A stretch of DNA of 40,506 nt from Crocosphaera sp038442745. Its GTDB lineage: Bacteria > Cyanobacteriota > Cyanobacteriia > Cyanobacteriales > Microcystaceae. Position numbers and translations under genes: made by a program. The notes beneath the pieces were generated by a model that was not told where the DNA came from, searched no databases, and saw only the letters and a list, made by a program, of their open reading frames with translations. Below are positions 9,209 to 17,268 of this stretch, one piece after another; position 1 is the first letter of the stretch, and every line of letters starts with the position of its first letter. The DNA is taken from the NCBI RefSeq assembly GCF_038442745.1, contig NZ_JARVCN010000044.1:1-40506 (forward strand), written 5' to 3'.

Positions 9209-10555
9209 ATGACAGGAGAAAATAACAAAAAACAACAACGACGACGAGGAGTTATTCTCACAGAAGTAGGATTAGAAAAGTTGCAAAATGCAAAGATAAA
9301 AGCTGAACAAGAGGAGAATAACGGCAATCGCTACACTTTAGAGAGTTTGAGCGAAAAAACAGGGTTAGCGATGGATACCCTTATGAAAGTCTTTGCTTGT
9401 GAGTCACGAGTAGATAGACAAACCCTTAGACATTGTTTTAAGGCTTTTCAACTACAATTGTGGAATGAAGACTTTTTCTATCCGCAGATGTCCTCTGTAG
9501 AAGAAAATGACTGTAATTTATTATCAGATTTGGAATTACCTGAAGGACAAGTTTCCCTCACCTCTCAGTTTTATATTGAGCGACCGCAGATAGAATCTGA
9601 GTGTTACAAAGCCATTTTAAAACCAGGCTCCCTCATTCGACTAAAAGCACCGAGACGCATGGGAAAAAGCTCTCTGCTAGCAAGAATTATCGATCATGGG
9701 ATTCAAAATAATTGTGCTGCTGTTTCTTTAAGTTTTCAACTAGCAGATACAGATTTATTTCAAGACTTAGATAAATTTTTAAGATGGTTTTGTGCAAATA
9801 TTAGTTTAAATCTAAAAATCGAGAATAAAGTTATTGATTATTGGGATGATATATTTGGAAGTAAAATTAGTTGTAAAAGATATTTTGAAGAATATATTTT
9901 ATCTACATTAGAAACCCCGTTGGTATTGGGATTGGATGATGTTGATCGCCTATTTGAATACCCTGATTTAGCAGATAATTTTTTTGGACTACTCAGAGCT
10001 TGGCACGAGGAAGCAAAAAATAGAGACATTTGGAAGAAATTACGTTTAATTGTGGTTCACTCAGCAGAAGTTTACATTCCTCTCAAGGTTAACCACTCTC
10101 CTTTTAATGTAGGAATTCCTATTACATTACCCAATTTTACTACCGAGCAAGTTCAAAATTTAGCAAAAATTTATCAATTGAATTGGTCATTAGAGAACAG
10201 GGAAAATTTGATGAGTTTAGTGGGAGGTAATCCCTATTTGTTGAGGTTGGCAATGTATAATGTTTCTACGAGTAAGATCAAATTAAAAGAACTTTTAGTT
10301 AGTAATTATCAGGCAATATCAGTTGTATACGGTGATCATCTTCAACGACAACTATGGACTTTACAACAACAAAACTCTGACTTACTAGAAGCTTTTAAAA
10401 AGGTTGTTTTCTCATCTAAACCCATTGAATTAGACCTAGTGCAATCTATGAAGCTACAAAGTTTGGGGTTAGTTGATTTTCAAGATCAACAAATTGTTAT
10501 TAGTTGTCGTTTGTATAAACAATATTTCCAACAACATTTTCAAGGAGTGGTATAA
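9209..10555 (+). CDS. AAA-like ATPase with N-terminal helical DNA-binding-like domain
   Basis: A 448-residue protein of the cyanobacterial AAA-like (AAA_35) type. Residues ~1-100 form a basic helical domain (RRRGVILTEVGLEKLQ ... SLSEKTGLAMDTLMKVF ... VDRQTLRHCFKAF) seen in cyanobacterial signalling ATPases and resembling a helix-turn-helix. The ATPase core follows with SQFYIERP, Walker A APRRMGKSS (~residues 147-155) and Walker B LVLGLDDVDRLF (~237-248). A conserved GGNPYLLRLAMY block follows near 345 and a winged-helix-like end. Related proteins often carry extra C-terminal repeats (WD40 or TPR), which this one lacks. It probably works as a STAND-type switch, but target and trigger are unknown. 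Confidence 0.75.
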   Translation: MTGENNKKQQRRRGVILTEVGLEKLQNAKIKAEQEENNGNRYTLESLSEKTGLAMDTLMKVFACESRVDRQTLRHCFKAFQLQLWNEDFFYPQMSSVEENDCNLLSDLELPEGQVSLTSQFYIERPQIESECYKAILKPGSLIRLKAPRRMGKSSLLARIIDHGIQNNCAAVSLSFQLADTDLFQDLDKFLRWFCANISLNLKIENKVIDYWDDIFGSKISCKRYFEEYILSTLETPLVLGLDDVDRLFEYPDLADNFFGLLRAWHEEAKNRDIWKKLRLIVVHSAEVYIPLKVNHSPFNVGIPITLPNFTTEQVQNLAKIYQLNWSLENRENLMSLVGGNPYLLRLAMYNVSTSKIKLKELLVSNYQAISVVYGDHLQRQLWTLQQQNSDLLEAFKKVVFSSKPIELDLVQSMKLQSLGLVDFQDQQIVISCRLYKQYFQQHFQGVV

Positions 10556-10610
10556 AGTCAAACCTTTGACACTCTGATATCTCTCTTAACCTAAAACACT
10601 TCTCCCATCT

Positions 10611-10645
10611 AAGTAGTCGGACATAAATAAAACTCACTGTATAAA
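10611..10645 (+). repeat. 35-bp dispersed repeat, copy 1
   Basis: The sequence begins AAGTAGTCGGACATAAATAA and aligns over about 34 bases with 32436-32470, with about three differences. No transposase is nearby. It may be the end of a MITE or a decayed IS element. Confidence 0.65.
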
Positions 10646-10673
10646 GATTTATAAATATAGCTGTAAACCTACT

Positions 10674-10695
10674 CCTGCCTACTGCCTCCTGCCTC
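10674..10695 (-). repeat. Heptamer tandem repeat (GAGGCAG family), copy 1
   Basis: On the minus strand this reads as three units of the form GAGGCAG / GAGGCAG / TAGGCAG, and continues imperfectly. The same heptamer array, in opposite orientation relative to the window, lies at 32650-32677. This is the type of short tandemly repeated sequence known from cyanobacterial intergenic DNA. Confidence 0.65.
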
Positions 10696-10909
10696 TTGTT
10701 AACTGTAACGTTTATTTTTGTCCAGGTACTTATATTAGGACAATGTTCAGCGTTGAAGATAGCTAAAGTACCATTAGTCAAATTGTTGTTCAAAGAACTG
10801 CTTGTGGCTTATGGTAGACATCAGGTTAAATAACACCAAAAAAAGGAAGCTTAATGACTCCCTAATTGGTGGCTATTTAAAAGAATTAATCCTAAAGTCA
10901 ACTTAAACA

Positions 10910-11833
10910 ATGAAAATTGCAATTACTGGAGCAACTGGGTTTGTAGGAACTCGATTAGTTAATAGTTTAAAAGAAGAACAGCATCAACTTATAATCTTCA
11001 CAAGAAATGTCAATCGCGCCCAAAACATTTACCCTACTTCTAGCTTTCCCAATGTTGAGATTGTTCCTTACAACGCGACAGAATCAGGGGACTGGCAAGA
11101 TAAAATTTCGGGATGTGATGCTGTGGTCAATTTAGCAGGGGAACCTATAGCAGAAAGGTGGAGTGCAGAACATAAAAAAGCTATCTTAGAAAGTCGACAG
11201 TTAGGAACCGAAAAAATTGTTGAAGCCATTACTAAAGCAAAAGATAAACCTTCTGTCTTAATTAATCCTTCTGCCATAGGTTATTATGGCACCAGCGAAA
11301 CAAAAACTTTTGATGAAAATAGTCCTTCTGGTGATGATTTTTTGGCTGAAGTTTGCCAAGCTTGGGAAAGCGAGGCACAAGAAGTTAAAAAAGTAAATGT
11401 GCGTTTAGTTATTCTGCGAATTGGTATTGTATTAGGCAAGGGTGGTGCATTAGCTAAGATGATTCCTCCCTTTAAACTATTTGCTGGTGGACCAATTGGA
11501 AACGGTCGTCAATGGTTTTCTTGGATTCATATTGATGATTTAGTACAGTTAATTAAGGAGTCCTTGAAACGGTCAGGAATTGTGGGAACTTTTAATGCCA
11601 CAGCACCTAACCCTGTACGGATGAATGAGTTGTGTAAAAATTTAGGGGAAGTTATGAATCGACCTTCTTGGTTGCCGGTACCAGATTTTGCCTTAGAAGT
11701 TCTTTTAGGAGAGGGGTCAAAAGTGGTTTTAGAAGGTCAACAAGTGCTGCCTAAAGAAACACTAGCATTAGGCTTTCAATACCAATATCCTACTATTCAA
11801 TCTGCTTTGACGGATATTGTTCCTAAAATTTAA
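10910..11833 (+). CDS. TIGR01777 family SDR oxidoreductase (epimerase-like)
   Basis: A 307-residue extended short-chain dehydrogenase/reductase of the TIGR01777 group (YfcH-like). The NAD(P)-binding glycine motif ITGATGFVG is at residues 4-12. DAVVNLAGEPI (~65-75) and LINPSAIGYYG (~113-123) are group signatures, and the tyrosine is in the YYG motif. The C-terminal domain includes the conserved FSWIHIDDL and FNATAPNPV blocks. The substrate is not known for most members. Length matches the family (about 300). The gene is single and converges on the ABC1 kinase gene, with a HIP1-built hairpin between. Confidence 0.9.
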   Translation: MKIAITGATGFVGTRLVNSLKEEQHQLIIFTRNVNRAQNIYPTSSFPNVEIVPYNATESGDWQDKISGCDAVVNLAGEPIAERWSAEHKKAILESRQLGTEKIVEAITKAKDKPSVLINPSAIGYYGTSETKTFDENSPSGDDFLAEVCQAWESEAQEVKKVNVRLVILRIGIVLGKGGALAKMIPPFKLFAGGPIGNGRQWFSWIHIDDLVQLIKESLKRSGIVGTFNATAPNPVRMNELCKNLGEVMNRPSWLPVPDFALEVLLGEGSKVVLEGQQVLPKETLALGFQYQYPTIQSALTDIVPKI

Positions 11834-11885
11834 TTTATAGAAATATTTTAGCCATTCAAAAATACACAAGCTAAAAACCCTTATT

Positions 11886-11940
11886 TAAAGGCGATCGCTA
11901 TTTTAGCAGAGAGAATTTTTTTGCCTAGCGATCGCTTTAA
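11886..11940. terminator. Bidirectional hairpin built from two HIP1 sites
   Basis: TTAAAGGCGATCGCTA (11885-11900) pairs with TAGCGATCGCTTTAA (11926-11940) with a single bulged G, around a 25-nt loop. Each arm contains a GCGATCGC octamer. It lies between two convergent genes (stops at 11833 and 11956) and has A/T-rich flanks on both sides, so it could end transcription from both directions. Confidence 0.6.
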
Positions 11941-11955
11941 AAAAAATTATTTATC

Positions 11956-13950
11956 TTAAGCTGCGGGTAAGGATTTTTGGGTGTTAATTGTCCCCATATT
12001 ATTACCTGACGGCTGATCAATTTCTAGCAGTAAATTGCGAACCAAACGCGCTACTAACTTGTGCATTAATCCCTCGGCAATTTTTTGACCCATCTTTTGA
12101 GTTTCGGGCTTTCCTAATAGTTTCACCACTAAAGGAACAACTTTCATAGGATCAAATCCTGGGGTATTTTGAAGGATTTGCAGAATGTTCTTTAAGTGTT
12201 CTACACTCTCGCTTTTGTCCTGTAAATCTTGAGGGGTTTCTTGAACAGCTAAGCCGATTTGTTCTCTAACTATACTAGACATATTAAACCAAGTACGACG
12301 GCTAAACATATCCAAAGCATTAACAATTTCACTAACCAATCTTTGTCTGATAAATTCCCCCCGTGGAGAAAAAAGAAAATCAGCGGCCTGATCTACTACT
12401 TTATCGATGTCATAATCTTGGGAATCTTTAGCGTTTCTCATTAAATTTTCCAAACGATTCCAGCGAAATCCTCCTTCTTTAAACAATAAATCTTTCAAAG
12501 AAGATCGTAATTCTGGAGAGGAATCTGTTAGCAAACGTTTCGCCACATAAGGATATGCTTTACTCAAGACTTTAAAATCGGGATCAATGCCAATTGCGAT
12601 ACCTTCTAAAGTTACCATAGAACGTAAAATTAAAGCATAGTAAGCGGGAACTTTAAAAGGAAATTCATACATCATTTCGGACATTTGATCCGTAATACTT
12701 TTAAAGTTTAATTCTGCTACACTTGAGCCTAAAGCATTACCAAAAACCTCTGTTAAAGCCGGTACGATGGGATTAAGGTCTGTTTCAGGTGTTAAAAAGT
12801 CTAATTTAACGTAATCATAAGCTAAAGCGTCAAAATCACGATTTACTAAATGCACCACTGCTTCGATTAAACCGTATCTTTGATAGGGTTTAATGCGACT
12901 CATCATCCCAAAATCTAAATAAGCCAATCTTCCATCTTTCATCGCTAATAAGTTACCTGGATGGGGATCAGCATGGAAAAAACCGTGTTCCAATAATTGA
13001 CGTAGAGAACAATTAACCCCTACTTCCACTAAGTGTGTAGCTTCGATTCCTTGCGCTTGAATCGCTTGAATATTAGTTAGCTTAGTCCCTTCAACCCATT
13101 CCATTGTAAGGACTCTTCTACCTGTATATTCCCAGTATATTTTTGGTATATATATTTCTGATAAGTGACCGTAAAGCTTAGCAAATTCTTCTGCATTTTT
13201 TCCTTCTTGAATATAATTAATTTCTTCAAAAATACGACCAGCTAATTCATCCGTAATAGCCACTAAATCTGAACGAAGGAAAGAGAAGGTTTTCTGCGCC
13301 CAAGTAGAGAGATTGCGTAAAATATAGATATCTAAAGTAATCCTTTTAATTAAGTCGGGACGTTGGACTTTAACAGCTACCTTTTCTCCTGTTTTCAATG
13401 TTCCTTTATAAACTTGTCCCAAAGAAGCAGCCGCAATGGGTTTATCTGATAATTCAGCGTAAATTTTCTCAGGACTCTGCCCTAATTCTTCCTCAATAAA
13501 ACTATAAGCAACTTCATTAGGGAAGGAGGGTAATTGATCTTGTAATGTGGTTAATTCGTCTAAGTAAATAGGAGGAACTAAATCAGGCCGTGTTGATAAA
13601 GCTTGCCCCACTTTGATATAAGTAGGCCCTAACTCTGTCAGCATTTCCCGTAAATGAATCGCCCGTTTCCTTTCTTCCTTGGGATTTTTCCCTCTGATTT
13701 TGTCCCACCACAATCCCAGTACAAAACGGGCAAACAACATGAATACATTGATGAGACGACCTATTACTTGAGGAAGACGTTTACTGTAATAATTGTCTAT
13801 AATCTCGGGGCTATACTGCCAACTATCGGGAGACATATCACTAATGGGCCCTAAGTCTTCGTTATGTCCCCGAGGGATGTGACGGGGTTGTACATCGATG
13901 GTTATGGTGTCAACCGTAGGAGTACCTGGGGAAAGAGTTGATTGAGGCAT
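11956..13950 (-). CDS. ABC1/UbiB-family atypical kinase (AarF-like)
   Basis: A 664-residue member of the ABC1 (ADCK/UbiB/AarF) protein-kinase-like family, associated in cyanobacteria and plastids with prenyl-quinone metabolism and stress. The family signature KVGQALSTRPDLVPPIYLDE is near residues 117-136, with the Ala-rich loop AAASLGQVYKG (~173-183), the catalytic lysine block VAVKVQRPDL (~190), EEINYIQEGKNAEEF (~242), and the catalytic/metal motifs HADPHPGNLLA and YLDFGMMS (~325-350). The C-terminus has an amphipathic helical stretch. A 60-residue N-terminal extension rich in Pro/Ser precedes the domain. It starts at an ATG at 13950. No neighbour suggests a specific pathway. Confidence 0.9.
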   Translation of the reverse strand: MPQSTLSPGTPTVDTITIDVQPRHIPRGHNEDLGPISDMSPDSWQYSPEIIDNYYSKRLPQVIGRLINVFMLFARFVLGLWWDKIRGKNPKEERKRAIHLREMLTELGPTYIKVGQALSTRPDLVPPIYLDELTTLQDQLPSFPNEVAYSFIEEELGQSPEKIYAELSDKPIAAASLGQVYKGTLKTGEKVAVKVQRPDLIKRITLDIYILRNLSTWAQKTFSFLRSDLVAITDELAGRIFEEINYIQEGKNAEEFAKLYGHLSEIYIPKIYWEYTGRRVLTMEWVEGTKLTNIQAIQAQGIEATHLVEVGVNCSLRQLLEHGFFHADPHPGNLLAMKDGRLAYLDFGMMSRIKPYQRYGLIEAVVHLVNRDFDALAYDYVKLDFLTPETDLNPIVPALTEVFGNALGSSVAELNFKSITDQMSEMMYEFPFKVPAYYALILRSMVTLEGIAIGIDPDFKVLSKAYPYVAKRLLTDSSPELRSSLKDLLFKEGGFRWNRLENLMRNAKDSQDYDIDKVVDQAADFLFSPRGEFIRQRLVSEIVNALDMFSRRTWFNMSSIVREQIGLAVQETPQDLQDKSESVEHLKNILQILQNTPGFDPMKVVPLVVKLLGKPETQKMGQKIAEGLMHKLVARLVRNLLLEIDQPSGNNMGTINTQKSLPAA

Positions 13951-14056
13951 AAGGATGATTGCAACTTCAGTAAAAATAATTCTCTTTGTAAACTATTGTA
14001 ACAAGTTCTGTTTACTTTGTTGTTGATTTGTTATCTGATCGAAGTTTTGGCGGTTT

Positions 14057-14827
14057 CTAACTGTAATAAAAATCGAAATCTTTTAATGCCAATAACCTTT
14101 CCTTGTTCAAACGATAATGATATCCTAATCTTCGTTGTAATTTTTCCCAGGCGGTTTTTTTAACAATTGTGGAAGCATCGATATGTTGGGCTATGCGATT
14201 GAGGGTTTCCCAATCTCTGCTTTTTTTGGGTTGCCATCCTGCCTGAAATGCGGCTATTCCAATAGTAATTCCCTCTCCCGAGTGAATTCCGTTTAGTTCT
14301 AAATATCGACCAATTTTTCCCCAATTTTCTAAAAAAATCTTTGCTTGACTATCTTGGTTAGAAACCATGAGAATAGACTCTCCAAAGTAACTAACGTCAT
14401 CGAGATTTATTTTTAGTTTTTCGGCTACTTTTTTGACAACACTAAGTCTATCAGGTCGGTATTTAGTAATGTGTCCGATAAGATTTTTATGCACTCCTTG
14501 AATACCTGAAAAATCATCTATTTCCCTAGGTATTGGCTCATTGAACCGGGTATCTGCATCTATAAAAATTGCCATGTCAAACCTAGACAAAGCAAACTCA
14601 AAGACAAATCTCTTATCGTTATAGCAATGCAAAATTCCCTGTTGTTTTTGATGATAACTAATCACATTCGGACAATCTTTAAAATCTTTAACCTCATCGG
14701 TTCCAATTACTATTCTAATTCCAGGAGCATATTTTTCTAAATCACGGGCTAAGTCTTTACTCATCTTCCGATAAGGAGGATTAAAAGCTAAAGTACAAAA
14801 ACAAAAATTTTTACTTTTTTGATTCAT
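14057..14827 (-). CDS. Glycosyltransferase-like protein (GT-A fold)
   Basis: A 256-residue soluble protein with features of nucleotide-sugar glycosyltransferases. The N-terminal strand FCFCTLAFNPPYRKMSKDLA is followed by IRIVIGTDE. The motif MAIFIDADTRFNEP at ~85-98 contains a DAD that matches the metal-binding DxD of GT-A enzymes. GIHSGEGITIGIAAFQAGW (~180-198) resembles the acceptor-side loop. No membrane helix or signal peptide is seen. It is divergent from natA. The donor and acceptor are unknown, and no other glycan genes are adjacent. Confidence 0.6.
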   Translation of the reverse strand: MNQKSKNFCFCTLAFNPPYRKMSKDLARDLEKYAPGIRIVIGTDEVKDFKDCPNVISYHQKQQGILHCYNDKRFVFEFALSRFDMAIFIDADTRFNEPIPREIDDFSGIQGVHKNLIGHITKYRPDRLSVVKKVAEKLKINLDDVSYFGESILMVSNQDSQAKIFLENWGKIGRYLELNGIHSGEGITIGIAAFQAGWQPKKSRDWETLNRIAQHIDASTIVKKTAWEKLQRRLGYHYRLNKERLLALKDFDFYYS

Positions 14828-14972
14828 AGAATTAATAAACCCCTAAACTAAAATCAATTATCTAATAAAGATTATTGGCAAATGATAGATTAATCAAAAC
14901 ATCATTATTTATGATATCTTAATATGTTAAAACTTAACCTTGTTGTTTTGAAAATGGTTCTTAGTTACCTCA

Positions 14973-15743
14973 ATGACTGATTCTTCCTCTATTATTCTTG
15001 ATGCCAAGCAACTGTCTAAAAGTTTCGGTGGTTTAAAAGCTGTCAACAATGCTAACATACAAGTACAACAGGGTAGTATTACCGGCTTAATAGGACCCAA
15101 CGGTGCCGGAAAAACCACTCTATTTAATCTTTTGTCTAATTTTATTCGTCCCGACGGGGGAGAGGTCATTTTTGACGGGGAACCAATTCACCATTTATCC
15201 CCTCACAAAATCGCCTTACAAGGTTGTATCCGTACCTTTCAAGTGGCCAGGGTACTATCCCGTCTCACCGTCTTAGAAAATATGTTACTCGCTACCCAGA
15301 AACAAACCGGCGAACATTTTTTACAACTTTGGTTAAGACGAAGACAAGTTAAACAAGAAGAACGAGAAAATAGGGAAAAAGCCCTTAATATTTTAGAATC
15401 CGTCGGATTGATCGAAAAATGCCACGACTACGCCGGCGCATTATCTGGGGGACAGCGTAAACTCCTGGAAATGGCCAGAACTTTGATGACTCGTCCTAAA
15501 CTAATTTTACTGGACGAACCAGCCGCAGGGGTGAACCCCACCTTAATTGGAGAAATTTGTGATCATATTAACACTTGGAATAGAGAGGGAATTTCTTTTT
15601 TAATTATTGAACACAATATGGATGTGGTAATGTCTTTATGTAATCACATTTGGGTATTAGCAGAAGGAACTAATCTAGCTGATGGAACTCCAGCCGAAAT
15701 TCAACAAAATTCTCAAGTTCTAGAAGCTTACCTAGGAGAGTAA
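14973..15743 (+). CDS. natA: NatA-like (LivG-type) ABC transporter ATPase for neutral amino acids
   Basis: A 256-residue ABC ATPase of the branched-chain/neutral amino-acid uptake type. Walker A is GPNGAGKTT (~42-50), the signature LSGGQRKLLEMART (~157-170), Walker B LILLDEPAAGVNP (~177-189) and the H-loop IIEHNMD (~211). The text SKSFGGLKAV ... NLLSNFIRPDGGEVIFDGEPI closely follows cyanobacterial NatA of the N-I neutral amino-acid system. Partner permeases (NatC, NatD), binding protein (NatB) and NatE are not in the window; in cyanobacteria these genes are often scattered. The next gene, 56 nt downstream, is a sugar-type binding protein, so a different partnership is conceivable but less likely. 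Confidence 0.78.
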   Translation: MTDSSSIILDAKQLSKSFGGLKAVNNANIQVQQGSITGLIGPNGAGKTTLFNLLSNFIRPDGGEVIFDGEPIHHLSPHKIALQGCIRTFQVARVLSRLTVLENMLLATQKQTGEHFLQLWLRRRQVKQEERENREKALNILESVGLIEKCHDYAGALSGGQRKLLEMARTLMTRPKLILLDEPAAGVNPTLIGEICDHINTWNREGISFLIIEHNMDVVMSLCNHIWVLAEGTNLADGTPAEIQQNSQVLEAYLGE

Positions 15744-15799
15744 TCTAAATTCTTTCTCCTCAATATCATAATAATCAAGCTGTTATCAATCATAAAACA

Positions 15800-17092
15800 A
15801 TGAGTAGATTAATCAATCGGAGTAAATTAATTTTATGGGGATTTCTCGGCTTAATGCTCAGTTTTCTCATTAGTTGCAATAGCGGTCAATCTCCTACTAC
15901 TAGTCAAGAACTAGAATTTTGGACAATGCAACTGCAACCCCAATTTACACCTTATTTTACAGAATTAATCCAAAAATTTGAACAGGAACATCAAGGAGTT
16001 AAAATTCGCTGGGTTGATATTCCGTGGTCTGCTATGGAAAGCAAAATTTTAACTGCAGTTTCTGCTAATACTGCGCCAGATGTAGTTAATCTTAATCCTA
16101 ATTTTGCAGCTAAATTAGCCAGTCGCAACGCTTGGTTAAATTTAACGGAAAGTGACTATATTTCTTCTGAGGAAAAACAAGAGTATTTACCCAATATTTG
16201 GGAAGCTGGAACTATTAATGATATTAGTTTTGGACTCCCTTGGTATTTAACCACACAAATCACTATTTATAATCAAGAATTACTGAAAAAAGCGGGTATT
16301 GAAACAGCACCTAAAACCTTTGCAGAATTGGTTGATGTTGCTGCTAAATTAAAGGAAACAACTGGTAAATACGCTATGTTTTTTACCTTTGTACCTGGAG
16401 ATTCTGGAGAAGTTTTGGAGTCGTTGGTACAAATGGGAGTTACTTTACTCGATCAAGAAGGGAAAGCTGCATTTAATAGTCCAGAAGGCTTAAAAGCGTT
16501 TCGTTATTGGGTAGATCTATATCAACAAGAATTATTACCTCCAGAAGTTTTAACCCAAGGTCATAGACACGCCATCGATTTATATCAATCAGAAGAAATT
16601 GCCCTATTATCAACCGGTGCAGAGTCATTTCCAACAATTATAAAAAATGCTCCTACCGTTGCTGAAATTTCTGCAGCTTCCCCTCAAATTACAGGAGAAA
16701 CTAACAAAAGAAATGTGGCAGTTATGAACTTAGTTATTCCTAAAAATACTGATAAACCTCAAGAAGCGATCGAGTTCGCTAAATTTGTTACCAATACAGA
16801 AAATCAATTGGCTTTTGCTAAACAGGCTAATGTTTTACCCTCTACTATAGAAGCAGTAGAAACTTACATTAATGAGCAGGAAAGTTCAACAGAAAATACC
16901 GAATTATCACAAGCGATCGCAGTTAGTGCAAAACAATTACAAGATGCTCAAATATTGGTTCCTCCCCAAGATAATATCAACCAATTACAAAAGATTATCT
17001 ATGAAAATTTACAAGCTGCTATGCTAAAGGAAAAAACAGTAGAACAAGCATTAGAAGATGCTGCCGATGCTTGGAATAATCTTAATAACTGA
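15800..17092 (+). CDS. Family 1 extracellular solute-binding lipoprotein (sugar ABC transporter)
   Basis: A 430-residue binding protein. The N-terminus has a basic start, a hydrophobic stretch and a lipobox LISC with the lipidated cysteine at residue 26. The mature chain begins like carbohydrate-binding proteins of family 1 (LEFWTMQLQPQFTPYFTELIQKFEQ; then VKIRWVDIPW, APDVVNLNP). Further hallmarks are FGLPWYLTTQITIYNQELLKKAGI and the late AIEFAKFVTNTENQ block. It should sit on the periplasmic side of the plasma membrane and deliver a sugar or glycoside to an ABC permease encoded elsewhere. It is 56 nt after natA and is followed by a tRNA gene. Confidence 0.85.
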   Translation: MSRLINRSKLILWGFLGLMLSFLISCNSGQSPTTSQELEFWTMQLQPQFTPYFTELIQKFEQEHQGVKIRWVDIPWSAMESKILTAVSANTAPDVVNLNPNFAAKLASRNAWLNLTESDYISSEEKQEYLPNIWEAGTINDISFGLPWYLTTQITIYNQELLKKAGIETAPKTFAELVDVAAKLKETTGKYAMFFTFVPGDSGEVLESLVQMGVTLLDQEGKAAFNSPEGLKAFRYWVDLYQQELLPPEVLTQGHRHAIDLYQSEEIALLSTGAESFPTIIKNAPTVAEISAASPQITGETNKRNVAVMNLVIPKNTDKPQEAIEFAKFVTNTENQLAFAKQANVLPSTIEAVETYINEQESSTENTELSQAIAVSAKQLQDAQILVPPQDNINQLQKIIYENLQAAMLKEKTVEQALEDAADAWNNLNN

Positions 17093-17108
17093 TAACTGTA
17101 AACTCGGG

Positions 17109-17114
17109 TATAAT
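17109..17114 (+). promoter_or_regulatory. -10 element of the tRNA-Arg gene
   Basis: A perfect TATAAT lies 14 nt upstream of the mature tRNA 5' end, placing the start of transcription about 7-8 nt before it. No good -35 hexamer is seen 16-18 nt upstream, where the previous gene ends. Confidence 0.55.
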
Positions 17115-17128
17115 AAATGGAGGTAAAT

Positions 17129-17202
17129 GGGGCTGTGGCTCAGCTGGATAGAGCAAGCGCCTCCTAAGCGCTAGGTCGCCGGTTCAAATCCGGCCAGTCC
17201 CG
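17129..17202 (+). tRNA. tRNA-Arg (anticodon CCU)
   Basis: A complete cloverleaf can be drawn. The acceptor GGGGCTG pairs with CAGTCCC (discriminator G at 17202), the D arm is GCTC/GAGC, the anticodon stem AGCGC/GCGCT encloses CTCCTAA, and the T arm is GCCGG-TTCAAAT-CCGGC. The anticodon CCT at 17163-17165 decodes AGG. CCA is not encoded. Confidence 0.95.
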
Positions 17203-17241
17203 TTGAATGGGAAAATTTTTTAGTATCCACTGAACCTTATA

Positions 17242-17260
17242 GGGTGGACATTTACCACCC
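17242..17260. terminator. Possible hairpin between tRNA and alaS ends
   Basis: GGGTGG (17242-17247) and CCACCC (17255-17260) form a 6-bp GC-rich stem with a 7-nt loop between the tRNA and the alaS stop (17269). No T-run follows on either strand, so it is a weak terminator candidate. Confidence 0.35.
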
Positions 17261-17268
17261 AACTCTAT

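Larger units (their letters stand above)
10556..10909. other. Repeat-bearing intergenic region
   Basis: This 354-base gap holds a 35-bp dispersed repeat (10611-10645), also present at 32436-32470, and a degenerate heptamer tandem repeat (10674-10695), also present at 32650-32677. Open frames crossing it are made of repeat sequence and do not look like genes. It looks like a landing site for small non-autonomous repeats between two unrelated genes. Confidence 0.6.

Noticed and set aside
10500..10793. 97-codon minus-strand frame
   Set aside because: It overlaps the end of the AAA ATPase gene and the dispersed repeats; its sequence has no domain-like character.
14973..17092. Reading natA and the sugar-binding gene as one complete ABC transporter
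   Set aside because: The ATPase is of the amino-acid (LivG) type and the binding protein of the sugar type; no permease is present, so they are more likely unrelated neighbours.
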